Assembly (NCBI RefSeq): GCF_046523945.1
Contig: NZ_CP171363.1
Span: forward strand, 992,001-1,056,000
Direction of reading: 5' to 3'
From: Faucicola mancuniensis
GTDB taxonomy: Bacteria > Pseudomonadota > Gammaproteobacteria > Pseudomonadales > Moraxellaceae
DNA: 64,000 bases
The notes under the pieces were generated by a model, which saw nothing but the letters and a program-made list of their open reading frames with translations, made no database searches and had not been told where the DNA came from. This document shows, one piece after another, positions 9,001 to 16,421 of this stretch. The position numbers and the translations under genes were made by a program. Position 1 is the stretch's first letter, and every line of letters begins with the position of its first letter.

Positions 9001-11345
9001 GCTTTGGTGACCAACATAATCACTATGACCGTATTGGCTATCAAGCCTTTGATGGCAAAGCTTTCAGTAACACCACCCATATCATGGTTGATATCACGGC
9101 AGTGGCTGATGCGCCAACCTTATCACAAGGCAGTCAGTCTGTTACCAATGTCATCTTTAACACTGACTTTGAGAAAGTGACTAACCCTAATAGCAATTCA
9201 ACCTTACTAACCCAAGACTACTTTAGTGGCTGGAAACTCATTAAAGAAGATGAAAGTCAGTGGGAGCAGTGGAAACGCTTCTTTACCCAAGGACATCTAC
9301 CTTACGGTAACGACGGCTTTGAAATCTGGCAAACCGGTGACATGCTAGCGGATAACTGGGGTATTAAACGCCCAATGACTGCAAGCACCACCACGGCGAA
9401 TAACCAGTCTTGGTTAGAGCTCAACGATGCCGCAGCGGGTCAAAGCCAAACCTTAGGTGTTGAACGTGAAGTACAAACCATTGCAGGGGCTAATTACAGT
9501 CTAAGCTTTGATTATGCCGGTCGTAACGGGTTTAGTGAATGCTATACGGGTATTAGCGTGTACCTAGGTGATACTTTAATCAAGCATTACCAAAACATCA
9601 GCCCTGCTGACAAGCTAAACTGGCAGCAAGTCTCAGTTGACTTCACCGGCACGGGTAAAGCAGAAACCCTACGTATTGTGATTGATAGCCATATCAATGG
9701 CTTGTTAGGTCGTGGTGCGATGGTGGATAATATCAAGCTTACCGAAGCAACTACCACTAATATCGGTCGTGAAGACCAAGCAATTGCGTTAAATCGTATC
9801 AATGCCAAACTAACCGATACCGATGGCTCTGAGCAATTAACCTTAAGTATTGCAAGTCTACCAGTTGGCACACAACTAACCGATGGTATCCATCAGTTTG
9901 TTGCTACTCAAGACAATACCACCGCCGTGGTCACTGATTGGCAGCTTGATAAGCTAAGCTTATTGCCACCACAAAACTTTAGTGGTAAACTCACCTTACA
10001 AGTCATTGCTACCAGTACCGAGCTAAGCTCTGGCAGTGTAGCAACGCAAACCCAAACGATGTTTATTGATGTCATTGCTGTTGCTGATACACCAATCCTT
10101 ACACTACAAGCACGTGATATCACCACTCGTCAAATTGCCTACACAAGCTTTGAGAATGTATCAAACCACAACCTCGATAGCGATAAGCTATATTGGTTTG
10201 ACACGGGTGCCACCGGTGGTGATATTTGGTCAGCCACAGCGGCTAAGTTTGGTAAGGTTATTGGCTTTGAGTTCTATACTGAGGGGGACAAAGTCACTCA
10301 AGGCTCAACCACCACGACCTTATCAGATTCTGCATATGGTAAGAGCTGGATGATGTTACATGATGGTCGTGGTATTGATGGTAAGGAAAAAGGCTATCAA
10401 CTGCTTGGCGTTAACCGTAGTATTAAAACCTTATCAGGTATGACGTATCAAGTGAGCTTTGACTTTGCAGCAATGCCAGGCGTTACCCATGAGGATTTAA
10501 GCCGTATCCAAGTGTTTGCCGGTAATAAGCTGTTAGGCACGGTCCAAGGACTGATTGGTGATAGTCTAAACTGGCAACATGCAAGCTTTGACTTTGTGGC
10601 AACGACTGATAATACGCCAATTCGTTTGTTATTAGATGGGGTTGCCTTAGGCGATAAAGAGGCGAAAGGTCGTATGTTGATGCTTGATAACTTGTCAGTG
10701 GTTGAGATTTTAACCAATACCATGACGACAACCGGTAGTCATATTTATGCCATTGCTGGTATGGCAAATGCCTTGCCAAGTATTGCGATTAGCAGTAGTG
10801 ATACTGATGGCAGTGAGCAGTACTATTTAGCACTGCAAGGCGTACCTGCAGGAGTGACGATTAGTGATGGTGTTTATAGCATTACTAATACAGGCTTTGA
10901 ACCGATTACCATGCAACTTAACGGTATGGATTTGACCAAGCTAACCATTAAGACCAGTGATTGCTTCTGCGGTGATATTGATTTGACATTGCTTGCTTAT
11001 AGCACTGAGTCAAGTAATCAAAGCACGGCACTGTTAAGCTATAATATGACTGTCACCGTGTTACAAGGTGAGCCTGCAGTGCCACAAAGTGGTTATGTGT
11101 CAGCAAATTACATTGATGAGACGAGCACGACCGTACAAGCACCGACCATAACGCAAGATACGTTAGCAACCCCAACCTTGACTGTGTCGACTTCTCAGCC
11201 AGTGGCAGTGATACCAGTCTCATCTGATGCATCATTGACGGTGACAGTATTACCGACAGCACCTGTCAGAGCAGATGATAAGCCTGTGACGGATGAGTGG
11301 TTGGCTAGCCTTGAGAAGCAAGCGTTGGCGAAGTGGGCGGTTTGA
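1..11345 (+). CDS. Giant multidomain surface/secreted protein with internal Hint domain, 3' part only
   Basis: The reading frame has no stop back to the left edge, so the GTG at 24 is probably internal and the N-terminus is missing; 3773 residues are visible from 24. In order (numbered from 24): BIG2-like Ig fold (1-95), a ZU5-like segment (100-180), a segment shared with the next gene (about 340-560), propeller-like repeats (to about 940), Gly/Ala-rich hydrophobic stretches (about 1083-1190), a Hint domain from C1380 in CFVAGT to H1688-N1689, a metzincin-like motif HEIGNVLGVGH (2185-2195), five or six cadherin-like repeats with AVNDAP/EDT signatures (about 2420-3020), and two DUF642-like jelly-roll segments separated by DTDGSE repeats. 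No GGxGxD RTX nonapeptides are seen. Such proteins are usually exported adhesins or polymorphic toxins. The export route cannot be told without the N-terminus. Confidence 0.85.
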   Translation, partial: RGIEAVNVFSVSVEQPQAYSGIEVDVYPLAVSLPTNGQRQLKVTEYDGTRIDAASKGSTYFISDSTIADITPDGLIIAKKAGNAKVSVINNGRQYDLVLHVQEPVVGTGRVSAADGAVVKDAKGNQLMVAPGALKDGTKVSINEISLSDVGMPLPAQGVVTSLKAFEIKTGNEKSGLPLQLAINVSDLKDDKTGNAYSVGTEVMFWRKGTITDADGITHDTWWLVDNGYVGADGVARTASPPYSGINYQGSYVVTKSEFDAKTGQIKVSGAALRWDALWSQAAMIAFAPTPIMALSAIGIFASMAQPIQAINYTILGAYQAEVPKESLTPEKISSDFPKPPEVDTLKAIPNLTSFEYDPANQKIKVKGKYFIPEGQKPENFDLKVYLVPRGEVISDIQEKDAEPVKGLIWQGFTGEYKYDVSNDEHSIEFKVPDHVALSQHMIYVQRIAKVSSDAPKASVSELPIQSIPVQLWTVGTNNVVVTQLHSIDIFKTNEPVPVPDNSHNNSTDTNKKVVIDNSLTQVNKITKDEKGNDIAMWGAYSDQIVFSNDGNLAFVATDNAKIYVVDMISNSIVHTITIPKVDDISGLLIHNNQLFVLERSQSNGRLFRVDINPYSTGYLEDIQTIDFGKNINSGFYDMAINNGTYLAITSPTRGRVFGWASNITPGNVYFLDITHIDDKGVLDPKYVLTLDAPKLTSTNNAGKSPRYITSGSDNGEFLLSNIEDNNKGFMSIKLKTDNDGKLTGDFITKTSLLTPSAQGTNQGWSAKQLQLNLQSASGNVLVRAYDAKEKKYIEYAIVADAYDLMQDPSWNWDDGYGVGKQMGGKLAVIKDPFDKLGLYEFLGTTTPIQGGMIESLSINQDGKIFGKAWIDEPIENGWSLAQHVLVWDASSLITVAEANKEIFKNSTIKGANLLVPIDRRPKKTLDTYQLTHPNPLNFEQIPEATPIKYSGYGSKENGEEDKFGWIYGIGSYTLPSSTVTVSYNPDIDYSVYNDIAKAMQDQAAKDEKQKNAYVEKNWITDSLGIDDDTVEAQMAKAEQGALSASWFVAKKMFYDGINLVTFDSAKSHGQLTEDWLDGKITDDQYSSGNYVVLAKALAGVAMTTTGLGSVGTAVSGAMVKKVGTSALGLAVDGAIYDMTYQTSNIAADRAIYELTNGQSGAKKSLDDFSVISVAQSAAMGAALGVGIMGMSWFGSTAWGSKVIFKLSTEGSISPITMAMSVAQKIKAKFASPLADTTGSQVLRNIHGTSFAIKGSEKILKIPAVRNQSSIDALDYAIENMPLLKANINKELSSYEQLAQAMKIHNDFVSTSRLSIFDEDVVKQLNDRAPIINDIDELINFYRTDKAILKRQPDFKNWQGDKLHKEILDDLFKKDNIEFQLKYQKACFVAGTLVHTDKGLVPIQDIKVGDMVLSRDEFNPQGDLQYKPVLSTFKSQQKERIYKVEYPTNDGMEYIFCNALHPFWSAYDPSGKTGKWEAAEDLSGTFLVNLSGETFGLDNVPFMPVRTLPNYPEGCAYVQFVEDPDFWENGGGLIEFVKFDSNGYQFISLADNEEAFDEEIKTLNRKTLDAKLRLTPKANFLVDKELYKTLNVRLGQDINADTHTAQKFIEASNKPLIFEGKIVRENSIADEELYRKALKNIETYGDATGLTEMSLHEAMISFDMPAPNPYEDFVYNLEVDGNHTYFVGHDGIWVHNTDCRTELVPYNAGDKANDFIESTVLKDNDKALNDKLHEQLITTDAYGTSKAVLLNKDGEVISKELKDSEIIGADVKYESTSPSKTSGQLWDFVKKFFYNTSQVVNDVGGLFVRQEKVSSNKRSWNLAEENTAGYMISETGSKFEIVALYRESDLPFLIKNAEGNLVPRTTALAPGKTFEGHRIYVNDKGETVVELIDTKNYFSLGNKEKGTTGNVLVVGNKAGFFKANENAIGATKYLDELYKMASIVNTAPKVGSLGTVKLEATLKFDSTNYKWQSSADNLSNTVGSNFDEWLLQPLRDGLKTGKYEVTFEVGGKTQTLDLTTLMKDIGVKDSNGNIIVRTAKEQLDMIAKAVDDNLIKAVYPKKPGVDYTKYQLVNAIGTQAEKQPLSQIQLDTVSLAAKQYWLQAGANPAQLADIEFNISDLSKLAETDNYAIAITQGKKITIDSTAKGTGWYVDSTPLDSSEFQKQDSEYHLKALTNNQSAKGIDLLTVLIHEIGNVLGVGHQVDNDVMTLRIEEGERRLPSLEDMNYLSWANGNYTYSAINQTTGNMQWQSVNANLTIRNNDFSNDKESWLTSGDIIFNRDRHSATLSETANTQTSLRQAFSLTADNRILSFTIADKDIKTNANQAGDAFEAALLDAHTGQALNKVTDLTRTDSMLNLQADGTEHLATGISKVANGDGTSTYYIDLTQWYAAQTTAGKATDVMLSFDLLGFGTADSHVTIRDINLTRDPVAVNDRYTFDEDTPLTGNLISNDVLAGTQVSQVTLQTQPAHGTVTIDANGNFNYSPDANYNGEDSFSYQYTDANGYTSNIATVKLAISPINDTPIIDKTKLQGIINGQEIIAGTPVSLSLTATGSDVEGDTLSIIITEQPKHGSITQQPDGSYTLIFDIDYEGQDSFSYTITDGNSQATPVSATINVLPSNKAPIAIDGQFTLNEDGTVTLTIDQLGNDPDGDPMTITIHQAPEHGTLTQQTNPDGKLELIYTPDADYNGTDSFSYSLADAKVSSSIATATLAINAVNDAPVVTDTTVTTNEDTPTIINVKATTMDIDNDVSNLTPVIWVQAHHGKVSINTDGTISYTPDENYHGTDSFSYIMNDGQEDSKLATVTINITPVNDAPVLQGQSLTIAEDTNLIIRPLQTASDIDGDILTVVISKQPEHGTLLAQQDGTYIYRAADNYNGTDGFSYYVTDGQLNSPERVINVGVTAVNDAPTATNSLVVGVEDHMHSLRWTDFIIQDVEHDVLSVQITELPTTGLLLKQTLTNTWTLVQVGDRFTQADLDAGYLIFVPHPNQSGATGFSQTGFGDQHNHYDRIGYQAFDGKAFSNTTHIMVDITAVADAPTLSQGSQSVTNVIFNTDFEKVTNPNSNSTLLTQDYFSGWKLIKEDESQWEQWKRFFTQGHLPYGNDGFEIWQTGDMLADNWGIKRPMTASTTTANNQSWLELNDAAAGQSQTLGVEREVQTIAGANYSLSFDYAGRNGFSECYTGISVYLGDTLIKHYQNISPADKLNWQQVSVDFTGTGKAETLRIVIDSHINGLLGRGAMVDNIKLTEATTTNIGREDQAIALNRINAKLTDTDGSEQLTLSIASLPVGTQLTDGIHQFVATQDNTTAVVTDWQLDKLSLLPPQNFSGKLTLQVIATSTELSSGSVATQTQTMFIDVIAVADTPILTLQARDITTRQIAYTSFENVSNHNLDSDKLYWFDTGATGGDIWSATAAKFGKVIGFEFYTEGDKVTQGSTTTTLSDSAYGKSWMMLHDGRGIDGKEKGYQLLGVNRSIKTLSGMTYQVSFDFAAMPGVTHEDLSRIQVFAGNKLLGTVQGLIGDSLNWQHASFDFVATTDNTPIRLLLDGVALGDKEAKGRMLMLDNLSVVEILTNTMTTTGSHIYAIAGMANALPSIAISSSDTDGSEQYYLALQGVPAGVTISDGVYSITNTGFEPITMQLNGMDLTKLTIKTSDCFCGDIDLTLLAYSTESSNQSTALLSYNMTVTVLQGEPAVPQSGYVSANYIDETSTTVQAPTITQDTLATPTLTVSTSQPVAVIPVSSDASLTVTVLPTAPVRADDKPVTDEWLASLEKQALAKWAV
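4161..5090 (+). other. Hint (hedgehog/intein) autoprocessing domain inside the giant gene
   Basis: The domain opens with Cys in CFVAGTLVHTDKGLVPIQDI, has the central block NALHPFWSA that supplies the TxxH-like histidine, and closes with HTYFVGHDGIWVHN followed by Thr. This is the canonical layout of bacterial pretoxin-Hint domains: N-terminal nucleophilic Cys and C-terminal His-Asn. Family knowledge says such domains cleave the chain next to themselves and usually release a C-terminal toxin. Here about 2080 residues follow it, far more than a normal toxin tip. Activity is inferred from the preserved Cys and HN. Confidence 0.85.
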
Positions 11346-11359
11346 TTATTTTCAATCAT

Positions 11360-11404
11360 AATAACTACTAAAGGTAAAGGTTTTATTTTACTTTAGTAGT
11401 TATT
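11360..11404 (+). terminator. Hairpin after the giant gene
   Basis: A 14-bp perfect inverted repeat, AATAACTACTAAAG at 11360-11373 with its complement at 11391-11404, lies 15 bp after the giant gene's stop. There is no clean T-run after it, so Rho-independent termination is only possible. It could also be an mRNA-stabilising hairpin. Confidence 0.45.
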
Positions 11405-11434
11405 ATCAAATTATATTTATGATGAGGTATCTAT

Positions 11435-12364
11435 ATGTGGAATGAAAATTTTTACGTCTTTCCACCAGAACTGTTTGATCCAAGAAAAAGTAATGATCCA
11501 ACGAAATCGGTTCATCAGCAGCTTAGTATCACTACTGATACTAACTTACCTAATGCTATCCATGACATCATGAATAACGCCATCAAGGAATGGCTAACCC
11601 AAGAATCCTACAAAAAACTAAAAGATACAGATGCCATCAAAACTTATCAAGACATGTTAGAGGACTATAACCCTAACTTAAAAAAACTGCCGTATTATTA
11701 TCTTGAATGGCAACCTGGTATGAATTTTGATGTCAAAGTTTGGTTGGTACCTCGTGGTAATCAAATTGATAGACCTTCTGACTTAGATATTAAAAAGAAT
11801 GAATATCCAGATCCAGATAGAGGACTCATTTATCAAGGATTCCGTATAGATCCTCATCCAGGTATGGGATATGAAGGTAGAACAGATACACTTAAATTTA
11901 CCTTGCCAATCGGTACATCTTTATCCATGCACGATATTTACATTGAACGTATTGCGAAGAAGAATGTCGATGGTATGGATGAGTTTATTAGCCTTCCAGT
12001 AGCCAGCGATCCTATCCAAGCTTGGCAAATTGGTACAGAAGATGTCATTTTGACCACTGCTAAAGCAATCCATATTTTCAGGAGCGTTGTTGAAAAGGAA
12101 AGTGATGCAGAAAATGCCCCTAATTTACGTAGAACTAAGCTCGTTAAATCGATTGAAAACTATCAATTGGGCAAAAATTCTGACAAGAAAAATATTGATA
12201 TTCGTGGCTTTGCAACAAATCAAATTGCCTATACTGATGATGGCACGTTAGCCTTCATTATTAATATGACGGTAGGTAATGAAGTGTCCCGTCCACCGTG
12301 GATACCCTTGAATAAAGCATTTGCTAACCTAAAAACTAGCAAATGTTTTCTAAAAATATCTTAG
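11435..12364 (+). pseudogene. Truncated paralogue of the giant protein's AT-rich segment
   Basis: This 309-residue frame starts at an ATG with a fair ribosome site (GAGG 7 nt upstream). It aligns with the giant protein from about its residue 340: FDVKVWLVPRG here against FDLKVYLVPRG there, GLIYQGF against GLIWQGF, and IYIERIAK against IYVQRIAK, up to the start of the propeller (GTLAFI against GNLAFV). The match stops near 12290 and the frame ends in unrelated residues just before IS remnants. No signal peptide is visible. It is best read as a broken cassette or a second toxin/adhesin gene cut by insertion. It may serve as a sequence reservoir for the neighbouring gene, which is inference. Confidence 0.7.
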
Positions 12365-12415
12365 CTTATTATAAATCAAGTTCATTCATAACTCTCAATT
12401 AATCATATATTTTTC

Positions 12416-13225
12416 TCATTTAGACAATTTTGAACATTTCAGCAATTTCCGCTTTTTTCTGTTACCATAACGCCACACATACTCAGGTATCTTCCCATCG
12501 ATACCTTGATGTGGACGGCAGTAATTATACCAATATACAAATCTATGCAACATCTGTTCAAACTGAGAATTATTTTGAAAACGATACAATCGTAAAATAG
12601 ATTTTAACGTACCAAATAATCTCTCGATTCGCCCATTACACCAAGGAGAAGCCTTTGGTATTGGCTGATGTACGACATTAACAGATTTTAAAAAGCTCTT
12701 AAAAATTCGGCTATTAAATATCGCTTCATTGTCTGTACGGATTTTATTAGGTTTACCATATTTTGCCATTGTTAGACATAGTAAAGACAATATCATCTAA
12801 CTAGATTTTTGTTTTAGTGGTATCAGTCCCAATACTTTTCGAGAGCCATGGTCTAGAATCCCCAAAAAAGCAATGTTGATATGATTATCGAGGGTGTAAA
12901 AGCTCAAATCAATTGCCCATATATCATTAACTGCCGTTTGATAGGGTGGGGTTTGTTTAATCTTGCGTCGTTGTTGCATAATTTCATATTGATGTTTTTT
13001 AATGATATTTGCAACATAGCTTTTACTAACGCTTTGATGTTGATGGCGTTGGTTAAATGTTATAGCAATTCTACGACATCCTGCATTTTTACCCATGATA
13101 GCTTTGAGATGGATTATTTCGTCTTTAACCCATTGCGGTTTTGGTTGAGTAAATCTTTTTGTTGGGGGCTGGTGGTTTTTTTCTACGGTAGTGGGAGGTA
13201 TGATGAACTGTTGACGTACTAGTAA
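12416..13225 (-). pseudogene. Integrase-core transposase, broken by an in-frame TAG and cut at its N-terminus
   Basis: Reading down from 13225, the translation runs through PKPQWVKDEIIHLKAIMGKNAGCRRIA, an HTH-like part, then WAIDLSFYTLDNHINIAFLGILDHGSRKVL, with a TAG at 12797-12799. The same frame then continues with KYGKPNKIRTDNEAIF, SPWCNGRIERLFGTLK and YWYNYCRPHQGIDGK. The DDE residues are visible as D in AIDLS, D in RTDNEA and E in GRIERLFG. The order matches integrase-core (rve) transposases of the IS3/IS481 type. The amber codon interrupts a segment that should be continuous, and the 5' end is lost at the IS5-family insertion at 13229. The element is dead unless the amber is suppressed. 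Confidence 0.8.
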
Positions 13226-13228
13226 TTA

Positions 13229-14128
13229 GACCTCTTTCCAAACTAACCCAACTCGAAATTATAAATGGCACAAATCAAATTAACCCTTAAGCCAAAGCGT
13301 TTTCTGCGATTACGATAACGACAGGCTAGGATTTTAAAACGTTTGATTTTGCCGATAACATGTTCATTGGTTACCCGTTCAGAAGCTAATTCTCGATTGG
13401 CTTGTTTGTCAACTTTAGATAGTGGATTAAGCTTGGTTTTCTTTTTTGGGAATTTGCTATTGGCATGGTGTTTGTGTATGCCTTGATAGCCCGAATCTAC
13501 TTGGATTAAGATACTAGGCTTTATACGCATTTTTGAGTATTGGTAAAGTTTAAAGTCATGGGTTTTACCTTTGCTAAAATGGGTACAAAGTATTTTTTTG
13601 CTGTTTTTATCGACAACGATTTGTGCTTTTAAGGTGTGGTGTTTCTTTTTACCTGAGTATTGCCTGCGTTGCTTTTTTTGGGTCGCTCACAAGGTACTTC
13701 GGTTGCGTCTATCAGTACGGTTTCAAGGTTTGGGTCTTGCCATAAAGCCTTTTTGCTAGGTAGGGCAAAGTCTTTGTGGGCTATCAGTATGCTTTCTACC
13801 CATTTGATGGTTTTACAGACAGCACTTTCACTGATACCAAAGTCTTGCCCTAGGTGAAATTGGGTGCGATATTCTCGGTAGTAACTCAAAGTCAGCATGA
13901 GCTTGTTTTCTAGGCTGATTTCATTTTTCCTGCCACCTTTTTTGTGTTGTTCGTTGTATGCTTCTTGTAGTATGGTGAGCATATGAGTATAGGTACTTCT
14001 TTGGATGCCAAAGTAGCGTTTAAATTGTGCGTCACTGAGTTTTTCTGCTTGTTCGGGTATCATGCTTTTGCTGTTTTTTCTAAAAATCAGTATTATACCA
14101 AATCACTATTAAGGTTTGGAAAGAGGTC
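13229..14128 (-). mobile_element. IS5-family insertion sequence, 900 bp, IS427-like
   Basis: Perfect 15-bp terminal inverted repeats, GACCTCTTTCCAAAC at 13229-13243 and its complement at 14114-14128, flank a two-frame transposase. The dinucleotide TA sits on both sides (13227-13228 and 14129-14130), as expected for the 2-bp TA duplication of the IS427 group of IS5. It inserted beside, and probably into, the older integrase-core element. Confidence 0.85.
13243..14063 (-). CDS. IS5-family transposase, two frames joined by a shift on A7
   Basis: The first frame (14063 to 13629, 144 aa) holds the N-terminal HTH region and the first catalytic Asp in LIDATEVPCERPKK. Its coding strand then has seven A residues. 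Shifting by -1 there gives KKQRRQYSGKKKHHTLKAQ, continuing into the second part (SYQYSK-type sequence, then MRIKPSIL) with the second Asp in VDSGYQG and a Glu in TNEHVIGKIKRFKIL, ending at 13243. This is the DDE_Tnp_4 type common in IS5 relatives. Several members of the IS427 group are thought to use programmed frameshifting or transcriptional slippage, so the shift may be functional. A simple indel cannot be excluded. Confidence 0.75.
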
Positions 14129-14139
14129 TAATGGCTTAG

Positions 14140-14340
14140 TTTGAGTTTGCACACGGTAATTGTCATATTAATGGCACTGAGAGCTTTTGGAGTTTTACTA
14201 AAAGAAGGCTTGCCAAATTTAATGGTGTAACCGCAAATTTTGAGTTTCACTTAAAAGATGAGAAACATCGTTTCGCAAGGTGGCGTTGGAATAAAGATTT
14301 GAATGAATTACAACGCCATTTATGGGATTTGATTAAGTGA
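14140..14340 (+). pseudogene. C-terminal remnant of an IS1595-type (ISXO2-like) transposase
   Basis: About 66 codons read FAHGNCHINGTESFWSFTKR, then RLAKFNGV, and end NELQRHLWDLIK before TGA at 14338. HINGTESFWSFTKRRL is the hallmark C-terminal motif of ISXO2-like DDE transposases. A TAG lies in frame just upstream and the rest of the gene is absent, the IS5-family element abutting it. It is an inert leftover that was too short for routine gene calling. Confidence 0.75.
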
Positions 14341-14387
14341 GTTTTTTAGTTCTTGATAGTCTAGAGCCTTATTTTAAATTGACACAA

Positions 14388-15947
14388 TCATTCCCACTCA
14401 ATCGTCGCAGGCGGTTTACTACTCACATCATACACCACACGAGATACGTCCTTGATTTCATTCATGATACGAGTTGAGATTTTATCCACCAACTCATACG
14501 GCAAATGAGCAAAACGAGCGGTCATAAAGTCCACCGTTTCCACCGCACGAAGTGCAATCACCCACGCATAACGTCTGCCATCGCCCACCACGCCAACAGA
14601 TTTGACAGGTTGAAACACGGCAAAGGCTTGAGCGGTTTTATCATACCAGCCAGACGCACGAAGTTCTTGCATAAAAATATCATCGGCAAGGCGTAAAATA
14701 TCGGCATACTCTTTTTTCACTTCACCCAAAATACGCACGCCTAGACCTGGTCCTGGGAACGGATGGCGATAAATCATGTGGTGCGGAATGCCAAGCGTTA
14801 CACCAAGTTTACGCACTTCATCTTTAAATAAATCACGAAGTGGTTCAACAAGTTCAAACGCCAAATCATCAGGCAAACCACCAACATTATGGTGCGATTT
14901 AATCACATGAGCCTTGCCTTGTTTGCTTGCCGCCGACTCAATCACGTCAGGGTAAATCGTGCCTTGTGCCAAAAATTTAACACCGTCCAACTTGCGAGCT
15001 TCTTCTGAAAACACTTCAATAAATTCCTTACCGATGATTTTGCGTTTTGCTTCTGGGTCGGTTACACCTGCCAAGGCGGTTAAAAAGCGATTTTCCGCAT
15101 CTGCACGAATGACGCGAATGCCCATGTTATCTCTAAACATTTGCATGACTTGGTCGCCTTCGTTGAGACGTAACAAGCCGTTATCCACAAATACGCAGGT
15201 CAATTGGTCGCCAATGGCTTTGTGCAAAAGTGCCGCCACCACCGAGCTGTCCACGCCACCAGACAAACCAAGCAACACTTTTTGGTCTCCAATTTGTTCT
15301 TTTAATTGGGCGATGCGTAAGTCGATGATGTTTTCAGAATTCCACAAATTGCCACAGCCACAGATGACGTGGACAAAGTTACTAATCAACTGCTCGCCTT
15401 TTGCCGTGTGCGTTACTTCTGGGTGAAATTGCACGCCATAAAATTTACGATTTTCATCGCTGGCAGACGCATACGGGCAGCTGGGCGTGCTTGATGTGGT
15501 GGTAAATCCGTCTGGCAATTTTGCTACTTTGTCGCCATGGCTCATCCACACTTGGGCTTGGTTTTTGTCGTTGGGGATTTTGCTTAACAAGCGGTCTTGG
15601 TGTAATACGTCAATCTCGGCATAGCCAAATTCATGCACCGTACCTGCTTCGACCTTGCCACCTAACTGTTCAGACATGGTCTGAAAACCATAACAAATGC
15701 CAAGCACAGGCACACCAAGTTCAAATACAATTTTAGGAGCACGAGGCGAACCTGCTTCGTGTACGCTTTCAGGACCGCCCGATAAGATGATACCTTTTGG
15801 ATTAAAGGCTTTGATGTCTTCATCAGACATATCATAGGCGTACATTTCAGAATATACGCCTGCCTCACGCACGCGGCGGGCGATAAGCTGGCTGTATTGT
15901 GAGCCAAAGTCTAGGATTAAAATGCGGTCTTGGGTGATATTATTCAT
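14388..15947 (-). CDS. guaA: GMP synthase (glutamine-hydrolysing)
   Basis: This 519-residue cytosolic enzyme converts XMP, ATP and glutamine to GMP in purine synthesis. The N-terminal class I glutaminase carries the nucleophile Cys in GICYGFQTM and the HPEVTH histidine. The ATP-pyrophosphatase loop is LSGGVDSS near residue 229. The C-terminal dimerisation domain ends with the conserved TRIMNEIKDVSRVVYD and PPATIEWE. The length is normal. The ATG at 15947 has AAGG upstream. It is transcribed away from DUF1328 and appears to be a single gene; guaB is not beside it. No defect is seen. Confidence 0.97.
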   Translation of the reverse strand: MNNITQDRILILDFGSQYSQLIARRVREAGVYSEMYAYDMSDEDIKAFNPKGIILSGGPESVHEAGSPRAPKIVFELGVPVLGICYGFQTMSEQLGGKVEAGTVHEFGYAEIDVLHQDRLLSKIPNDKNQAQVWMSHGDKVAKLPDGFTTTSSTPSCPYASASDENRKFYGVQFHPEVTHTAKGEQLISNFVHVICGCGNLWNSENIIDLRIAQLKEQIGDQKVLLGLSGGVDSSVVAALLHKAIGDQLTCVFVDNGLLRLNEGDQVMQMFRDNMGIRVIRADAENRFLTALAGVTDPEAKRKIIGKEFIEVFSEEARKLDGVKFLAQGTIYPDVIESAASKQGKAHVIKSHHNVGGLPDDLAFELVEPLRDLFKDEVRKLGVTLGIPHHMIYRHPFPGPGLGVRILGEVKKEYADILRLADDIFMQELRASGWYDKTAQAFAVFQPVKSVGVVGDGRRYAWVIALRAVETVDFMTARFAHLPYELVDKISTRIMNEIKDVSRVVYDVSSKPPATIEWE

Positions 15948-16265
15948 AGTTTGCCTTAAATGTTTTAAAAAATAAGGTTATTTTAGCATTTTTAACGCAT
16001 AAATCCTATGACTAGAAATGATTATTCTACAAGTGCTACCATCAATTTTTTACAAAACTTGGGTAAAAGTATAATAACATCTACCTTTCTTATGATTTTG
16101 TACATTTTTTAACGTGAATTCATATAATTACGACAGATTTTACCAATTTGTCACCGACATGATAGGCGGTTTTTTATAATATATCATGCAAGCAATCAGA
16201 TTGCACAAATAACGATAACCAATTATTTGGTTATTTTTAAATTTTAAACAAAATTAGAGAAGTTT
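15948..16265. other. 318-bp intergenic region between guaA and the DUF1328 gene
   Basis: This is AT-rich divergent promoter space. TATAAT-like hexamers occur near 16125 and 16176 on the + strand, but their -35 partners are poorly spaced. No gene, repeat or riboswitch is recognised. Confidence 0.5.
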
Positions 16266-16421
16266 ATGTTTCGTTGGGCTATTATTTTCGCAATCATCTC
16301 ATTAGTTGCCAGTTTTTTAGGCTTTGGTGGTGTCGCAGGATTATCTGCTAACTTTGCTTATATTTTCTTGGCGGTGGCTGTGATTTTGTTTATCGTTGCC
16401 TTTATCAGCCGTAAAGTGTAA
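16266..16421 (+). CDS. DUF1328 small membrane protein (YtjA-like)
   Basis: A 51-residue protein beginning MFRWAIIFAIISLVASFLGF and ending FIVAFISRKV. It has two hydrophobic segments (about 4-20 and 30-47) separated by a Gly-rich turn, GFGGVAGLSANFAYIF, which is characteristic of DUF1328 proteins of the inner membrane. Their function is unknown. The start at 16266 follows GAGAAG. It is divergent from guaA and convergent with the mntP side. Confidence 0.85.
   Translation: MFRWAIIFAIISLVASFLGFGGVAGLSANFAYIFLAVAVILFIVAFISRKV

Noticed and set aside
7288..9120. CRISPR or DNA-level tandem repeat in the adhesin region
   Set aside because: Repeats are at protein level (cadherin-like domains) and diverged in DNA; no short direct repeats with unique spacers are present.
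12881..13222. 113-aa frame on the + strand over the broken transposase
   Set aside because: It is antisense to recognisable transposase sequence and has no homology or ribosome site.
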